A stretch of 64,000 nt of DNA from Vasconcelosia minhoensis LEGE 07310 (GCF_015207255.1 NZ_JADEXG010000011.1:1-64000); one strand, 5' to 3'. Positions 42,696 to 53,216 are shown, counted from the first letter of the stretch. The notes: generated by a model from the sequence alone, not told the origin. Numbers and translations: made by a program.

Positions 42696-45600
42696 ATGAA
42701 AAGCACCTTCCTCAACCGTCTGCACAGCCCGGAGCGTCCCGTTCTCGTCTTTGACGGCGCGATGGGCACGTCGCTCCAGTCGCAGCAGCTGACGGCGGCG
42801 GACTTTGGTGGCGCCGAGTATGAGGGCTGCAACGAGTATCTGGTCGAGACCCAGCCGGAAGCGGTTGAGAAAGTCCATCGCAGCTTTCTAGAAGCCGGGG
42901 CCGATGTGATCGAGACGGATACCTTTGGCGCGACCTCAATCGTCCTGGCGGAATATGACCTGGCCGACCGGGCCTATGCGCTGAACAAGAAGGCAGCTGA
43001 ACTTGCTAAGCAGGTCGCGGTTGAATACTCGACTCCCGAAAAACCGCGTTTTGTCGCCGGTTCTATGGGGCCGGGGACAAAGCTGCCAACCCTGGGCCAT
43101 ATTGACTTTGACTCGCTCAAGGCGGCCTACGCTGAGCAGGCCGAGGGACTCTACGACGGCGGAGCCGACCTGCTAATCGTCGAAACCTGCCAGGACGTGC
43201 TCCAGATCAAGGCGGCCCTGAACGCGATTGAGGAAGTCTTTGCCCGCAAAGGCGAACGGCTGCCGCTGATGGTGTCGGTGACGGTAGAGCAGCAGGGGAC
43301 GATGCTGGTCGGCTCTGAAATTAGCGCCGCCCTCACCATTTTGGAACCCTACCCGATCAATATTCTGGGCCTCAACTGCGCCACCGGCCCCGACCTGATG
43401 AAGGAGCATATTAAATATCTGTCAGAAAGCTCACCCTTCGTCATCTCCTGCATTCCCAACGCGGGCCTGCCGGAAAACGTCGGCGGCCAGGCTCACTATC
43501 GGCTGACGCCGATGGAGCTGCGGATGTCCCTGATGCACTTTATCGAAGACCTGGGCGTGCAGGTGATCGGCGGCTGCTGCGGCACCCGAGCCGACCACAT
43601 TGCCCAGCTGGCCGAACTCTCCCGAGGGCTGCGAGCCAAGCCCCGGCAGGTTGGAGGCCGCAGCGAGCTGCCGCCCTACGGTGGGCTCGCCTACCAGCCC
43701 TCAGCCGCCTCGATCTATAGCCCCCAGCCCTACGAGCAGGACAACTCTTTTCTGATCATCGGCGAGCGGCTCAACGCCAGCGGCTCTAAAAAATGCCGCG
43801 AACTGCTGAACGCCGAAGACTGGGACGGCCTAGTAGCTTTGGCCAAAGCCCAGGTCAAAGAGGGGGCACATATGCTCGACGTCAACGTGGACTACGTGGG
43901 TCGAGACGGCGATCGCGATATGCGTGAGCTGGTTTCGCGGCTGGTCACCAACGTCACCCTGCCGCTGATGCTCGACTCCACCGAATGGCAAAAAATGGAG
44001 GCGGGGCTCAAGGTCGCAGGCGGCAAATGTATCCTCAATTCGACCAACTATGAGGATGGGGAGGAGCGCTTCTTTAAGCTGCTGCAGCTGGCTAAGCGCT
44101 ACGGTGCGGGCATCGTTGTCGGCACAATCGACGAAGACGGTATGGCTCGCAGCGCCAGCAAAAAGTTTGAAATCGCCCAGCGGGCCTACCGAGCCGCGGT
44201 AGAGTACGGCCTGCCGCCCTACGAAATTTTCTTTGACCCGCTGGCCCTGCCGATTTCCACCGGCATTGAAGAAGACCGGGTGAACGCCAGGGAGACGATC
44301 GAAGCGATTCGCCAGATTCGCTCGAACCTGCCGGGATGCCACATCGTCCTGGGCGTGTCGAACGTCTCCTTCGGTCTTAGCCCAGCGGCGCGGGTGACGC
44401 TGAATTCGGTGTTTTTGCACGACGCGATCGCGGCTGGGATGGACGCCGCCATCATCAGCGCCAGCAAAATTCTACCGCTGGCCAAAATTGAACCCGAGCA
44501 TCAGGCCCTCTGCCGCGACCTAATTGACGATCGCCGCCAGTTTACCGGCGAAGCCTGCACCTACGATCCCCTGACTAAGCTGACGACGCTGTTTGAAGGC
44601 AAGTCAACCCGGCAGATGAAGTCGGCCTCGGATGAAACTCTGCCGGTGGAGGAGCGGCTGAAGAATCACATTATTGACGGCGAGCGGATCGGACTGGAGG
44701 AGCAGCTGGAGAGAGCGCGGGAGAAATACGCGCCGCTGGACATTATCAACACCTTTTTGCTCGACGGCATGAAAGTGGTGGGAGAGCTGTTCGGCTCGGG
44801 GCAGATGCAGCTGCCCTTCGTGCTCCAGTCGGCTCAGACGATGAAGGCGGCGGTCGCCCATCTAGAACCCTACATGGACAAGGCCGATAGTAACGGCAGT
44901 GGCAAGGGTACGGTGGTGATCGCCACGGTTAAGGGCGACGTCCACGACATTGGCAAAAACCTGGTAGACATCATCCTGTCGAATAACGGCTACAAGGTGG
45001 TGAATCTGGGGATCAAGCAGCCGGTAGACAATATCATTACCGCCTACCGGGAGCACGGGGCCGACTGCATCGCTATGAGCGGCCTGCTGGTGAAATCGAC
45101 CGCCTTTATGAAAGAAAATCTAGCCGTGTTTAACGACCAGGGGATCACGGTGCCGGTAATCCTGGGCGGAGCGGCCCTGACGCCCAAGTTTGTCTATCAG
45201 GACTGTCAGCAGACCTATCAGGGCCGGGTAATCTATGGCAAAGATGCCTTCGCCGACCTGCACTTTATGGACGAGCTGATGCCCGCTAAGCAGGCAGGCG
45301 AATGGGACGATATCCAGGGATTCTTAACCGAGCCGGAGAGTGATGCTCCCACCCCAACGCCTCAGCACGCAACCGTCAGGTCGGGCGATGCTGCTGACCC
45401 CACCGTTCCGCCCGCGACGCAGGTAATTGATGAGCGCCGCTCGGACGCGATCGCAATCGACATCGACCGCCCCGCCCCGCCCTTTTGGGGCACGCAGGTG
45501 CTGTCTGAGCAGGACATTCCGCTGACAGAGGTGTTCAGCTATCTCGACTTGCAGGCGCTGATTGCCGGGCAGTGGCAGTTCCGCAAGCCCAAAGACCAGA

Positions 45601-46295
45601 CGCGAGCCGAGTACGATGAATTTCTGGCCGAAAAGGTCTACCCGATTCTGACCGAGTGGCAGCGGCGGGTTGAGGCCGAAGCGCTGCTCCAGCCCCAGGG
45701 GGTGTACGGCTATTTTCCCTGTCTGGCCGAGGGCAATCGGCTGCACATTTACGATCCGGCGGCGGCTCAGGCTGAGGAATCGGCAGACGCGATCGCGGTG
45801 TTTGAATTTCCCCGGCAGCGATCGCTCCGTCGCCTCTGCATTGCCGACTTTTTCCTGCCCAAAGCCGCAGCCCAGCCGGGGCAGTATGACGTCTTTCCCA
45901 TGCAGGCGGTGACCGTCGGTGAAATTGCGACGGAGGTGGCGCAGCAGCTCTTTGCCAACGACCAGTACACCGACTATCTCTACTTCCACGGTCTGGCCGT
46001 ACAGGTGGCCGAAGCCCTGGCCGAATGGACCCACGCCCGCATTCGCCGGGAGCTGGGCTTTGCTAACGAAGAACCCGAAAGCCTCCGCGACGTGCTAGCG
46101 CAGCGCTACCGGGGCTCGCGCTACAGCTTTGGCTATCCGGCCTGTCCCCGCATTCACGACCAGTTCCGGCAGCTAGAGCTGCTAGGAGCCGAGCGGATCG
46201 GGCTGCATATGGACGAAAGCGAGCAGCTTTACCCAGAGCAGTCTACAACCGCGATCGTCACCTATCACTCTGAGGCAAAGTACTTCAGCGCTTAG
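42696..46295 (+). CDS. metH: Cobalamin-dependent methionine synthase
   Basis: MetH transfers a methyl group from methyltetrahydrofolate to homocysteine through cobalamin. All four modules are present in 1199 residues. They are the homocysteine domain (about 10-320, zinc Cys pair in [12 protein letters not shown]), the pterin domain (about 345-620, [15 protein letters not shown]), and the cobalamin cap and domain (about 660-890, [14 protein letters not shown] carries the cobalt His). The last is the AdoMet-dependent activation domain (about 930-1195, ending [14 protein letters not shown]). The linker at 885-930 is Pro/Thr-rich and longer than usual. I see no cobalamin riboswitch in the 140 bp upstream. 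Confidence 0.97.
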   Translation: MKSTFLNRLHSPERPVLVFDGAMGTSLQSQQLTAADFGGAEYEGCNEYLVETQPEAVEKVHRSFLEAGADVIETDTFGATSIVLAEYDLADRAYALNKKAAELAKQVAVEYSTPEKPRFVAGSMGPGTKLPTLGHIDFDSLKAAYAEQAEGLYDGGADLLIVETCQDVLQIKAALNAIEEVFARKGERLPLMVSVTVEQQGTMLVGSEISAALTILEPYPINILGLNCATGPDLMKEHIKYLSESSPFVISCIPNAGLPENVGGQAHYRLTPMELRMSLMHFIEDLGVQVIGGCCGTRADHIAQLAELSRGLRAKPRQVGGRSELPPYGGLAYQPSAASIYSPQPYEQDNSFLIIGERLNASGSKKCRELLNAEDWDGLVALAKAQVKEGAHMLDVNVDYVGRDGDRDMRELVSRLVTNVTLPLMLDSTEWQKMEAGLKVAGGKCILNSTNYEDGEERFFKLLQLAKRYGAGIVVGTIDEDGMARSASKKFEIAQRAYRAAVEYGLPPYEIFFDPLALPISTGIEEDRVNARETIEAIRQIRSNLPGCHIVLGVSNVSFGLSPAARVTLNSVFLHDAIAAGMDAAIISASKILPLAKIEPEHQALCRDLIDDRRQFTGEACTYDPLTKLTTLFEGKSTRQMKSASDETLPVEERLKNHIIDGERIGLEEQLERAREKYAPLDIINTFLLDGMKVVGELFGSGQMQLPFVLQSAQTMKAAVAHLEPYMDKADSNGSGKGTVVIATVKGDVHDIGKNLVDIILSNNGYKVVNLGIKQPVDNIITAYREHGADCIAMSGLLVKSTAFMKENLAVFNDQGITVPVILGGAALTPKFVYQDCQQTYQGRVIYGKDAFADLHFMDELMPAKQAGEWDDIQGFLTEPESDAPTPTPQHATVRSGDAADPTVPPATQVIDERRSDAIAIDIDRPAPPFWGTQVLSEQDIPLTEVFSYLDLQALIAGQWQFRKPKDQTRAEYDEFLAEKVYPILTEWQRRVEAEALLQPQGVYGYFPCLAEGNRLHIYDPAAAQAEESADAIAVFEFPRQRSLRRLCIADFFLPKAAAQPGQYDVFPMQAVTVGEIATEVAQQLFANDQYTDYLYFHGLAVQVAEALAEWTHARIRRELGFANEEPESLRDVLAQRYRGSRYSFGYPACPRIHDQFRQLELLGAERIGLHMDESEQLYPEQSTTAIVTYHSEAKYFSA

Positions 46296-46456
46296 AGACA
46301 TTAGGGTCTATACTCATAACATCTATATTAAGCAATGTAACATTTTGACCCACTCTTCTCATTCAGCGCTAGCGGTTACAGACAGTGCCATTTTCAGAAC
46401 GGCAGCTGAAGTTATAGAGTACTGAAGGACTACGCCCCTTTATTGAAGTTTCAGAT

Positions 46457-47302
46457 TTGAATCCATTGACAGCACAGCTACTCATTGGAATTTTTATTCC
46501 GTCCGAATCACTGGCGGAAACGCTGCGCGAACCGCTTTCCCACAGCAGGTTTGTAGTGAGCTGGAGTGAGAATTCAGCGGATTTTCTGGACTGGGCAATT
46601 GATAATCGGCATCAGATTGACTGCTTAATTTTGCAGCAGCATTCTGTCGTCTACGAGAGCTTAATCGAGCTTCAGCAGCGTGATATCCTGCTACCCACGC
46701 TGATTGTAGAATCCGAACGGCGGGCCGCTGAGCTAGACCAGGCCTACCATGAAGCAGTGATCAAACTCGCAGCCGACGAGCTGGCAGATTTGGAAAAGTC
46801 GATTCACAAAGCGGTCGATCGATTTTTAAAGCTGCCTGCGGTACCCGGTTCATCTCAAGCCGAACTTTCTGCGCCGGACCATCGGCTATTTCTCCTGAGT
46901 CTGCAACAGCAGCGGCTTTCTGAGAAGCTAAAAGAGCGACTAGGCTATCTAGGCGTTTACTACAAGCGTAATCCCAGGAACTTTCTGCGCAGTGTGTCCG
47001 TTTTAGAACGGGATGAATTTTTAAATAAGCTGCGTCAGGACTACCGGCACATCATTTTGATTTATTTCTCTCAAGATGATACGCTCAATCAAAAAATTGA
47101 TGACTTCGTTAATGTTGCCTTTTTTGCCGATATTTCAATTTCGCAAATTGTTGAAATTCATATGGAACTGATCGACGAGTTCTCCAAACAGCTTCAGCTC
47201 GAAGGGCGAAACGAAGAAATCTTACTAGACTATCGCCTAACGCTAATTGACTTAATCGCTCATCTCTGTGAAATGTATCGGCGCTCAATCCCACGGGAGT
47301 GA
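46457..47302 (+). CDS. kaiA: Circadian clock protein KaiA
   Basis: KaiA binds the C-terminal tail of KaiC and stimulates its autophosphorylation. The 281-residue protein has an N-terminal pseudo-receiver domain (about 5-135) and a C-terminal helical dimer domain (about 175-278) with LKERLGYLGVYYKRNPRNFLR, FADISISQIVEIHMELIDEFSKQL and the ending LIDLIAHLCEMYRRSIPRE, diagnostic for KaiA. Length is near that of Synechococcus elongatus (284). The start is TTG, since no ATG fits the conserved N-terminus; no strong ribosome site is seen, which may set a low level. kaiB follows after 72 bp and kaiC after that, the standard order. Confidence 0.95.
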   Translation: MNPLTAQLLIGIFIPSESLAETLREPLSHSRFVVSWSENSADFLDWAIDNRHQIDCLILQQHSVVYESLIELQQRDILLPTLIVESERRAAELDQAYHEAVIKLAADELADLEKSIHKAVDRFLKLPAVPGSSQAELSAPDHRLFLLSLQQQRLSEKLKERLGYLGVYYKRNPRNFLRSVSVLERDEFLNKLRQDYRHIILIYFSQDDTLNQKIDDFVNVAFFADISISQIVEIHMELIDEFSKQLQLEGRNEEILLDYRLTLIDLIAHLCEMYRRSIPRE

Positions 47303-47320
47303 TGAGGGGTGATAGATTGG

Positions 47321-47339
47321 GCGAAGCGTATCCCTTCGC
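47321..47339 (+). promoter_or_regulatory. Hairpin between kaiA and kaiB
   Basis: GCGAAG (47321-47326) and CTTCGC (47334-47339) form a 6-bp stem with a 7-nt loop in the short kaiA-kaiB gap. No T tract follows, so it is not an obvious terminator. It could lie in the kaiBC promoter or leader. Evidence is limited to symmetry and location. Confidence 0.3.
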
Positions 47340-47374
47340 AGTCAGCTGATCTAACCGATATTGTGGGCTAGTTT

Positions 47375-47692
47375 ATGGTCGCTTCAAAGAAAACATACAT
47401 TTTAAAGCTCTACGTAGCCGGCAATACGCCCAACTCTATTCGGGCATTAAAGATGCTGAATAATATTCTGGATCAGGAGTTTCAAGGCGTCTATGCGCTA
47501 AAAGTTATCGACGTCCTCAAAAATCCTCAGCTGGCTGAAGAAGATAAAATCCTGGCGACGCCTACCCTATCGAAAATTCTGCCCCCACCCGTCCGTAAAA
47601 TTATTGGCGACCTTTCCGACCGCGAAAGGGTTTTGATTGGGCTTGATCTTCTCTATGATGAGTTGCTAGAGGACGAATCGCTTTACTCCTAA
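47375..47692 (+). CDS. kaiB: Circadian clock protein KaiB
   Basis: KaiB is the fold-switching clock protein that binds the KaiC CI ring at night and captures KaiA. The 105-residue sequence is nearly canonical: [76 protein letters not shown], then an acidic tail. It lies 83 bp before kaiC and is probably in one transcript with it. Confidence 0.98.
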   Translation: MVASKKTYILKLYVAGNTPNSIRALKMLNNILDQEFQGVYALKVIDVLKNPQLAEEDKILATPTLSKILPPPVRKIIGDLSDRERVLIGLDLLYDELLEDESLYS

Positions 47693-47775
47693 CAAACCTT
47701 CCCATCAAATTTTCGACCCCGCCAACCCTTAGTTAGAACCCCTAGTCAACCCCAGCCTCTTCCCTCCGACCTGCT

Positions 47776-49335
47776 ATGAGTCAACTGTCCCCCAACACAT
47801 CAACACCGATCAAAGGGGTTCACAAAATTCGCACCATGATTGAGGGGTTTGATGACATCAGCCATGGTGGCTTACCGGTAGGTCGCTCCACTCTGGTCAG
47901 CGGCACCTCAGGCACAGGCAAAACCCTGATGGCCGTCCAGTTTTTATATAACGGGATTATTCACTTTGACGAGCCCGGCGTTTTCATCACCTTTGAGGAA
48001 TCTCCGACCGATATCATCAAAAATGCCCACAGTTTTGGCTGGGATTTACAGCAGCTGCTCGACGACGGCAAGCTGTTTGTTTTAGATGCTTCTCCCGATC
48101 CCGAGGGCCATGAGGTGGTCGGTGACTTCGATCTTTCAGGGCTAATTGAGCGGATTCGATATGCGATCGGCAAGTACGGCGCAAAGCGCGTTTCGATTGA
48201 TTCAATCACGTCCGTTTTTCAGCAGTATGACTCAGCCGGGATCGTGCGGCGTGAAATTTTTCGCCTGGTGGCGCGCCTGAAGCAGATGGGCGTAACGACG
48301 CTGATGACAACCGAGCGGGTGGAAGAATACGGCCCGATTGCCCGTTTTGGGGTGGAAGAATTCGTCTCTGACAATGTGGTCATCGTCCGTAATGCTCTAG
48401 AAGGAGAGCGCCGTCGCCGGACGCTGGAAATTCTCAAGCTGCGGGGCACGACCCACATGAAAGGCGAGTACCCGTTTACGATGACCGATCAGGGGATCAA
48501 TATCTTCCCCTTGGGAGCTATGCGGCTGACCCAGCGCTCTTCAAATACGCGGGTTTCTTCCGGCGTTGAGGCGCTCGACAAAATGTGCGGCGGCGGCTTC
48601 TTCCGAGACTCGATTATTCTAGCGACGGGCGCCACGGGAACGGGCAAGACGCTACTGGTGAGCAAGTTTTTAGAAGAAGGCTGTCGCAACGGAGAAAGGA
48701 CGATCCTGTTTGCCTACGAAGAATCACGGGCACAGCTCTCCCGCAATGCGTCATCTTGGGGCATTGACTTTGAGGAGCTAGAGCGGCAGGGGCTGCTGAA
48801 AATTATCTGTGCCTATCCAGAGTCAGCCGGGCTGGAAGACCACCTTCAAATCATCAAGTCTGAAATCGCCCAGTTTAAGCCCGGGCGAATTGCCATTGAC
48901 TCCCTGTCAGCGTTGGATCGGGGGGTCAGCAATAATTCCTTCAGACAGTTCGTGATCGGCGTCACCGGCTTCGCCAAGCAGGAGGAGATTACAGGCTTTT
49001 TTACTAACACCACAGAGCAGTTTATGGGCTCCCATTCGATTACCGACTCCCATATCTCGACCATCACCGACACCATCCTGATGCTGCAATATGTCGAAAT
49101 TCGGGGAGAAATGTCGCGGGCGATAAACGTTTTCAAGATGCGCGGTTCCTGGCATGACAAGGCCATTCGGGAATATACCATTCGAGACAATGGGCCAGAA
49201 ATCAAAGATTCCTTCCGCAATCTGGAGCGAATTATCAGCGGCTCGCCCACTCGAATTTCAGTCGATGAGAAGAGCGAGCTGTCCCGCATCGTTCAGGGCG
49301 TTCAGAGCATACCAGGCGAAGATCGCAGACTATAG
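47776..49335 (+). CDS. kaiC: Circadian clock ATPase/kinase KaiC
   Basis: KaiC is the hexameric core of the cyanobacterial oscillator. The 519-residue protein has the duplicated RecA-like CI and CII domains, with Walker A SGTSGTGKT in CI and GATGTGKT in CII. The catalytic Glu pair is in ITFEES (CI) and FAYEES (CII). The autophosphorylation pair lies at Ser428-Thr429 (HISTITDT), equivalent to Ser431-Thr432 of Synechococcus. The C-terminal A-loop and tail (ISGSPTRISVDEKSELSRIVQGVQS) that bind KaiA are intact. With kaiA and kaiB complete, a full post-translational clock is expected. Confidence 0.98.
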   Translation: MSQLSPNTSTPIKGVHKIRTMIEGFDDISHGGLPVGRSTLVSGTSGTGKTLMAVQFLYNGIIHFDEPGVFITFEESPTDIIKNAHSFGWDLQQLLDDGKLFVLDASPDPEGHEVVGDFDLSGLIERIRYAIGKYGAKRVSIDSITSVFQQYDSAGIVRREIFRLVARLKQMGVTTLMTTERVEEYGPIARFGVEEFVSDNVVIVRNALEGERRRRTLEILKLRGTTHMKGEYPFTMTDQGINIFPLGAMRLTQRSSNTRVSSGVEALDKMCGGGFFRDSIILATGATGTGKTLLVSKFLEEGCRNGERTILFAYEESRAQLSRNASSWGIDFEELERQGLLKIICAYPESAGLEDHLQIIKSEIAQFKPGRIAIDSLSALDRGVSNNSFRQFVIGVTGFAKQEEITGFFTNTTEQFMGSHSITDSHISTITDTILMLQYVEIRGEMSRAINVFKMRGSWHDKAIREYTIRDNGPEIKDSFRNLERIISGSPTRISVDEKSELSRIVQGVQSIPGEDRRL

Positions 49336-49373
49336 CTAAGATAGCCTGCGCCTGAATAGCAAGATTAAACCAA

Positions 49374-49446
49374 CGAGCATGGAGGGATTCGAACCCCCGA
49401 CCCTCAGAACCGGAATCTGATGCTCTATCCACTGAGCTACATGCCC
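49374..49446 (-). tRNA. trnR-CCG: tRNA-Arg (anticodon CCG)
   Basis: The minus strand folds as a complete tRNA. Acceptor stem GGGCATG pairs with CATGCTC (one G-U), anticodon stem TCAGA pairs with TCTGA around the loop TTCCGGT, and the T arm holds GGTTCGAATCC. The anticodon is CCG, reading CGG (Arg). The 3' CCA is not encoded. It is converted into a false frame by the ORF on the same strand, which should be ignored. Confidence 0.97.
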
Positions 49447-49504
49447 TCGGGAGCGATCGCTCTCGGGTGTTAGCATTCTAGCATTGCGCTTAGGCGCTCT
49501 AGGG

Positions 49505-50020
49505 CTAATTTCCATAAAAATCTGCGGCATCCGTCGCGAAACCAGCGTCAAAGCTGTCGTTATCATCAGCTGCGGCGATCGCTCCCTCGTGGCCTAAACC
49601 CAAGCCCTGCAATAGGTCTTGACCGCCCGCTGACAGCGAATCTAGGACGCCTGCCTGTAGCGTTTCCCAAACGGGAGCGGTTGTCTGGAGCAGCTGGCGA
49701 CCCTGGGGCGTAGCGCTGAGCAGCTGAGTGCGTCCATCCTGGCCCGGCATAATTTGCAGCCAGGCTTTCTTAACCATCCGGTCTACGGTTCGGCTGACGG
49801 TTGACTTTTCCATCCCCAAAATTTGTCCCAGCTGACCAGGCCGGATTTGACCCTGGTCAATGACTACGGCCAGAATATGGAGCTGATTAACCGTTAGCCC
49901 GTAGGGTCGTAGGGCATCGTCATAGAGTCGGGTGACCCTCCGATTAACCTGGCGCAGACGACGAGCAATGCACTGCTGAGTCATCGTTTGCGCGATCGCG
50001 CGGGCAGTTCCTGAAGGCAT
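49505..50020 (-). CDS. MarR-family transcriptional regulator
   Basis: A 171-residue winged-helix regulator. The core is LTVNQLHILAVVIDQGQIRPGQLGQILGMEKSTVSRTVDRMVKKAWL, with the recognition helix at about residues 72-88, then the wing MPGQDGRTQLLSATPQGRQLL. The last 30 residues are acidic, Ala/Asp-rich and unusual for the family (AAADDNDSFDAGFATDAADF). The ligand and target genes are unknown; no divergent efflux gene is adjacent, and it lies near the tRNA-Arg gene and the dusA gene. Confidence 0.85.
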   Translation of the reverse strand: MPSGTARAIAQTMTQQCIARRLRQVNRRVTRLYDDALRPYGLTVNQLHILAVVIDQGQIRPGQLGQILGMEKSTVSRTVDRMVKKAWLQIMPGQDGRTQLLSATPQGRQLLQTTAPVWETLQAGVLDSLSAGGQDLLQGLGLGHEGAIAAADDNDSFDAGFATDAADFYGN

Positions 50021-50049
50021 CCATCGGCACCGGCTAGCGTCACCGTTGA

Positions 50050-51042
50050 CTATACAACTTTGGTCGCTACGGCGAGGACCTTTTGCAGCGCCGCCTCCAC
50101 GACTTCGGCCCCGGCTCCGGGCTTGCTGGCGTTCTCAGTAATAGACCGCTTCCAAATCCGGCTGCCAGGCTGACCAAAAAAGAGCTGGAGCAGATGACGG
50201 GTGATGCTGCTGAGCTTGGTGCCCCGGCTCAGCCAGTAGTCGATGTAGGGCAGCATTGCCTGCACGACCTGAGTCCGGCTGGGCGGTGCTGAACGGTCAC
50301 CGAAGAAAAGCGAGTCGGCGGCGGCAAACTGATAGGGATTGTCATAGGCAGCGCGGCCAATCATTACCGCATCTACGCTTGGCAGCTGGGCCTGAGCCTG
50401 CCCCAGGCTGAGAAAGCCGCCGTTGACCTCGATCCACAGGTAGGGAAAGTCCTGCTTTAGCCGATGCACGTCGGCGTAGCGCAGCGGCGGGACGGTGCGG
50501 TTGTCCTTAGGGCTGAGTCCCTGCAGCCAGGCTTTGCGGGCATGGACGGTGAAGCGCCGGCAGCCGGTCGCAGCAACCGCGCTGACAAAATTGGCCATGT
50601 CTTCGTAGCGATCGCGATCGTCAATCCCAATCCGATGTTTCACGCTCACGGGAATCGGGGCTGCTGCCATCATCGCCGCCACGCAGTCGGCGACGCGCTG
50701 GGGCTGGGCCATCAGACAGGCCCCAAAGTTGCCGTCCTGCACCCGACTGCTGGGGCAGCCCACGTTCAGGTTAATTTCGTCATAGCCCCGCGCGGCGGCA
50801 ATTTGGGCGCACCGGGCCAGGGCTTGGGGATCGTCGCCGCCGACCTGGAGCACCAGCGGTTTTTCGTCGGGGGTAAAGCCCAACAGCCGGTCGCGATCGC
50901 CATACTCAATTGCCGCGCTGGTCACCATTTCGGTATAGAGTAGCGTCCGCCGCGTGATCTGCCGCATGAAATAGCGGTAGTGACGGTCGGTGCGATCCAT
51001 CATCGGCGCAATGCTGAGCGGATAGGGTCGGTCGGAGAGCAT
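50050..51042 (-). CDS. dusA: tRNA-dihydrouridine synthase A
   Basis: An FMN enzyme that reduces U20/U20a in tRNA D-loops. The 330-residue TIM barrel has SIAPMMDRTDRHYRYFMR, the catalytic Cys in INLNVGCPSSRVQDGNFGACLM, VSVKHRIGIDD, FTVHARKAWLQGLSPKDNR and VMIGRAAYDNPY. These match DusA rather than DusB or DusC. It lies next to a tRNA gene by chance or for convenience. No gene directly upstream shares its strand closely. Confidence 0.95.
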   Translation of the reverse strand: MLSDRPYPLSIAPMMDRTDRHYRYFMRQITRRTLLYTEMVTSAAIEYGDRDRLLGFTPDEKPLVLQVGGDDPQALARCAQIAAARGYDEINLNVGCPSSRVQDGNFGACLMAQPQRVADCVAAMMAAAPIPVSVKHRIGIDDRDRYEDMANFVSAVAATGCRRFTVHARKAWLQGLSPKDNRTVPPLRYADVHRLKQDFPYLWIEVNGGFLSLGQAQAQLPSVDAVMIGRAAYDNPYQFAAADSLFFGDRSAPPSRTQVVQAMLPYIDYWLSRGTKLSSITRHLLQLFFGQPGSRIWKRSITENASKPGAGAEVVEAALQKVLAVATKVV

Positions 51043-51216
51043 GGGTCGTCGAACAATATATTAAAGATATTAAGGATGAGATAGGGAAAAAGGGCCTTTC
51101 ACTATTTCAGGCCAGGTACGCAGCCGGCGGTCAAGACTTTTCTGCGAGCTCCAGCTCTTTGTAGACGGGGAATCGGCTCAAAAACCTGGGTTAAGCTGAT
51201 ATCACTGCCCTACCGG

Positions 51217-52989
51217 TCAGACTAGCGAGGGCTGAGCTGAATCCTGAACGGCGGACTGCTGCAAGTAGGCCAAGGCTCGCTGAGGCTGACCCCACAGTAC
51301 TCGTTCCTGTCTGTAGATCACCATGCCCGGATGCGCCCCTTTCGGTTTATAAACATGCTTGGGCTCAGTGTAGACCACGGGCACCTGGTCGGCCTGATGG
51401 GCGCGGCTGTAGTAAGCGGCAAAGTCAGCGGCGAATTGGAGCGTCTGATCGCTAGCCACCGCCCCGGGATCGAGCCGCAGCAGCACGTGGCTGCCGGGAA
51501 TCTCTTGCGTATGGAGCCACAGATCGTAGTCGGTCGCCTGCTTGAAGGTGAGCTCCTCATTCTGCCGATTGTTCCGCCCGACCAGCAGCTCCACTCCGTC
51601 GGGGGTCCGGTAGCGATGGAATTGGCTAGCGCTGTCAGCTTTAGCCGCGCGGCCTGCGTCTCTGGAATCGGCTAGATAGTCCTGCTGCACCAGCTCATCG
51701 CGCATTTCTTCCAGCGCTTCCAGGTCCGCTTCGGTTTCATAGACAGCGCTCTGCCAGAGTGCCGCTTCGACCTGCTCGAGGTAGCGAACTTCGGCAGTCA
51801 CCTCGGCCAGCAGCGGCGCGACGGCCAGGCGGGCGCGTTTGAGCTTTTGGTGCTGCTTGTAGAGGGCCTGGGCGTTTTGTACCGCATTCTTTTCAGGGTT
51901 GAGCTGGAGCGTCACCGGCTCACCGGTCTCAAAATCAGCCAGCACCAGGGACTGCATGCCCGGCTGCCAGTCTTGCAAATGGGCCATCAGCAGGTCGGCC
52001 TTTTGTCGGTAGGCTTCTGCCGCGTCGGACTGATGCAGCCGCTGGGCAAAGGTGTCGGCTTTCTGCCGTAGCTTAGCCAGCTGGTTTTTGAGTTTTTGAC
52101 TGAGCTGATGGTGCAGGCGGCTAAAGGCTTCCTGGTTGAGCTGCTGTCGGTAGTACTGCTGCAGCAGGGTTTGAACGTCGGGCGCGGGCGTTTGCAGACC
52201 CCAGCCCATGACGGTATAGCCCGTTTCCCTCCAGCCTGGCGTAAAGTCGCGATCGCGCAGCCGATACAGCCAGGACTGCCAGCAGTCGTACAGCCGCTGC
52301 CAGTCCGCTGGGCTGAGGCTGTCGGTACTCTGGTCGGGGTCGAGCTTTGCCGCCTGGATTATCTGGCTGACGATGGCGGAGCTGAGGCCGCTATAGGCTT
52401 TAGCCAGCATTTTCTTCAGCCTGCCGGGGATCAGGCTAACCCGGTCCTGCCAGTCGTCAAAGGCTTCTTCTAGCCGAGGCAGCCGACCGGCGATCGGCGG
52501 CGGCGGCTGATAGAGCCGACCGGTCTGAATCGGGCGGACGCTGGACTGCTGCTCGCTCACCTGATGGGCAGCGGTGACAATGCGCTGGTCGGCCTGGGTG
52601 AGGATGACGTTGCTGTACTTGCCCATCACTTCGACATAGAGATGCCACAGGGCCGGTTCGTCGGGGCGACGGGCAAACTGCAGGTCAAAGGCCCGCTCCC
52701 AGGGCGCAATCGGTTCGATCTGGGTGAGCGCCAACCCGTTCAGCTGATGCTTCAGCTGCTGGCTAAAGGTGAAGGTGTCGGGCTGACGCGGCGGCGGTGG
52801 CCCCATGTGCAGCCGAGCCGCCTGGGGATGCCAGGACAGGGTGAGCCAGCCGCGCTGCTCTAGGGTACGTAGGGCAACGCAGAGGGTAAAGCGATCGCGC
52901 TGATACACCTGCTCACAGCGGGCCGGTAGCCAGCGCGATCGCAGCTCGTGGCAAGCCGCCGCCAGGGTAGTAAAGTCAACCGGTTGCAC
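51217..52989 (-). CDS. rqcH: RqcH/Rqc2-homologue NFACT protein
   Basis: A 590-residue NFACT-family protein that acts at obstructed large ribosomal subunits and adds Ala tails to stalled peptides. NFACT-N spans about 1-200 (PVDFTTLAAACHELRSRW, then LHMGPPPPRQPDTFTFSQQLKHQLNG), followed by a long coiled coil (about 270-440) and the NFACT-R domain (about 460-565: RYRTPDGVELLVGRNNRQNEELTFKQATDYDLWLHTQEIPGSHVLLRL). Translation starts at GTG. The protein is often labelled fibronectin-binding in older annotations. Its neighbours do not relate to quality control. Confidence 0.9.
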   Translation of the reverse strand: MQPVDFTTLAAACHELRSRWLPARCEQVYQRDRFTLCVALRTLEQRGWLTLSWHPQAARLHMGPPPPRQPDTFTFSQQLKHQLNGLALTQIEPIAPWERAFDLQFARRPDEPALWHLYVEVMGKYSNVILTQADQRIVTAAHQVSEQQSSVRPIQTGRLYQPPPPIAGRLPRLEEAFDDWQDRVSLIPGRLKKMLAKAYSGLSSAIVSQIIQAAKLDPDQSTDSLSPADWQRLYDCWQSWLYRLRDRDFTPGWRETGYTVMGWGLQTPAPDVQTLLQQYYRQQLNQEAFSRLHHQLSQKLKNQLAKLRQKADTFAQRLHQSDAAEAYRQKADLLMAHLQDWQPGMQSLVLADFETGEPVTLQLNPEKNAVQNAQALYKQHQKLKRARLAVAPLLAEVTAEVRYLEQVEAALWQSAVYETEADLEALEEMRDELVQQDYLADSRDAGRAAKADSASQFHRYRTPDGVELLVGRNNRQNEELTFKQATDYDLWLHTQEIPGSHVLLRLDPGAVASDQTLQFAADFAAYYSRAHQADQVPVVYTEPKHVYKPKGAHPGMVIYRQERVLWGQPQRALAYLQQSAVQDSAQPSLV

Positions 52990-53181
52990 AGACGTTTCCC
53001 AGAAAGATTGCAGAAAGGACAGGGCTATTTCCCATTGTAAGTCGGGGTAAAACGGAATAAAAAGCGCCTTTTGGACAATATTTCGCGGATTTAAGCCCTT
53101 TGAAAGGCTAGGGGCGCATTTTTTTTTCGCTACTATTGAGCCATCGATTTTCGGTTGGGTTCAATTCCCGGTACCTTCGCG

Positions 53182-53211
53182 GCTTGAGTGCCATAAATGC
53201 TTGAGTGCCAT
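53182..53211 (+). repeat. 13-bp direct duplication upstream of remA
   Basis: GCTTGAGTGCCAT occurs at 53182-53194 and 53199-53211, four bases apart, ending six bases before the remA ATG. It looks like a recent short duplication or a doubled regulatory site. Confidence 0.7.
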
Positions 53212-53216
53212 CAGTC

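Noticed and set aside
49235-49432. Minus-strand frame with GFESLHARW over the tRNA gene
   Set aside because: This is the usual artefact of translating a tRNA gene; the tRNA-Arg(CCG) fold is complete.
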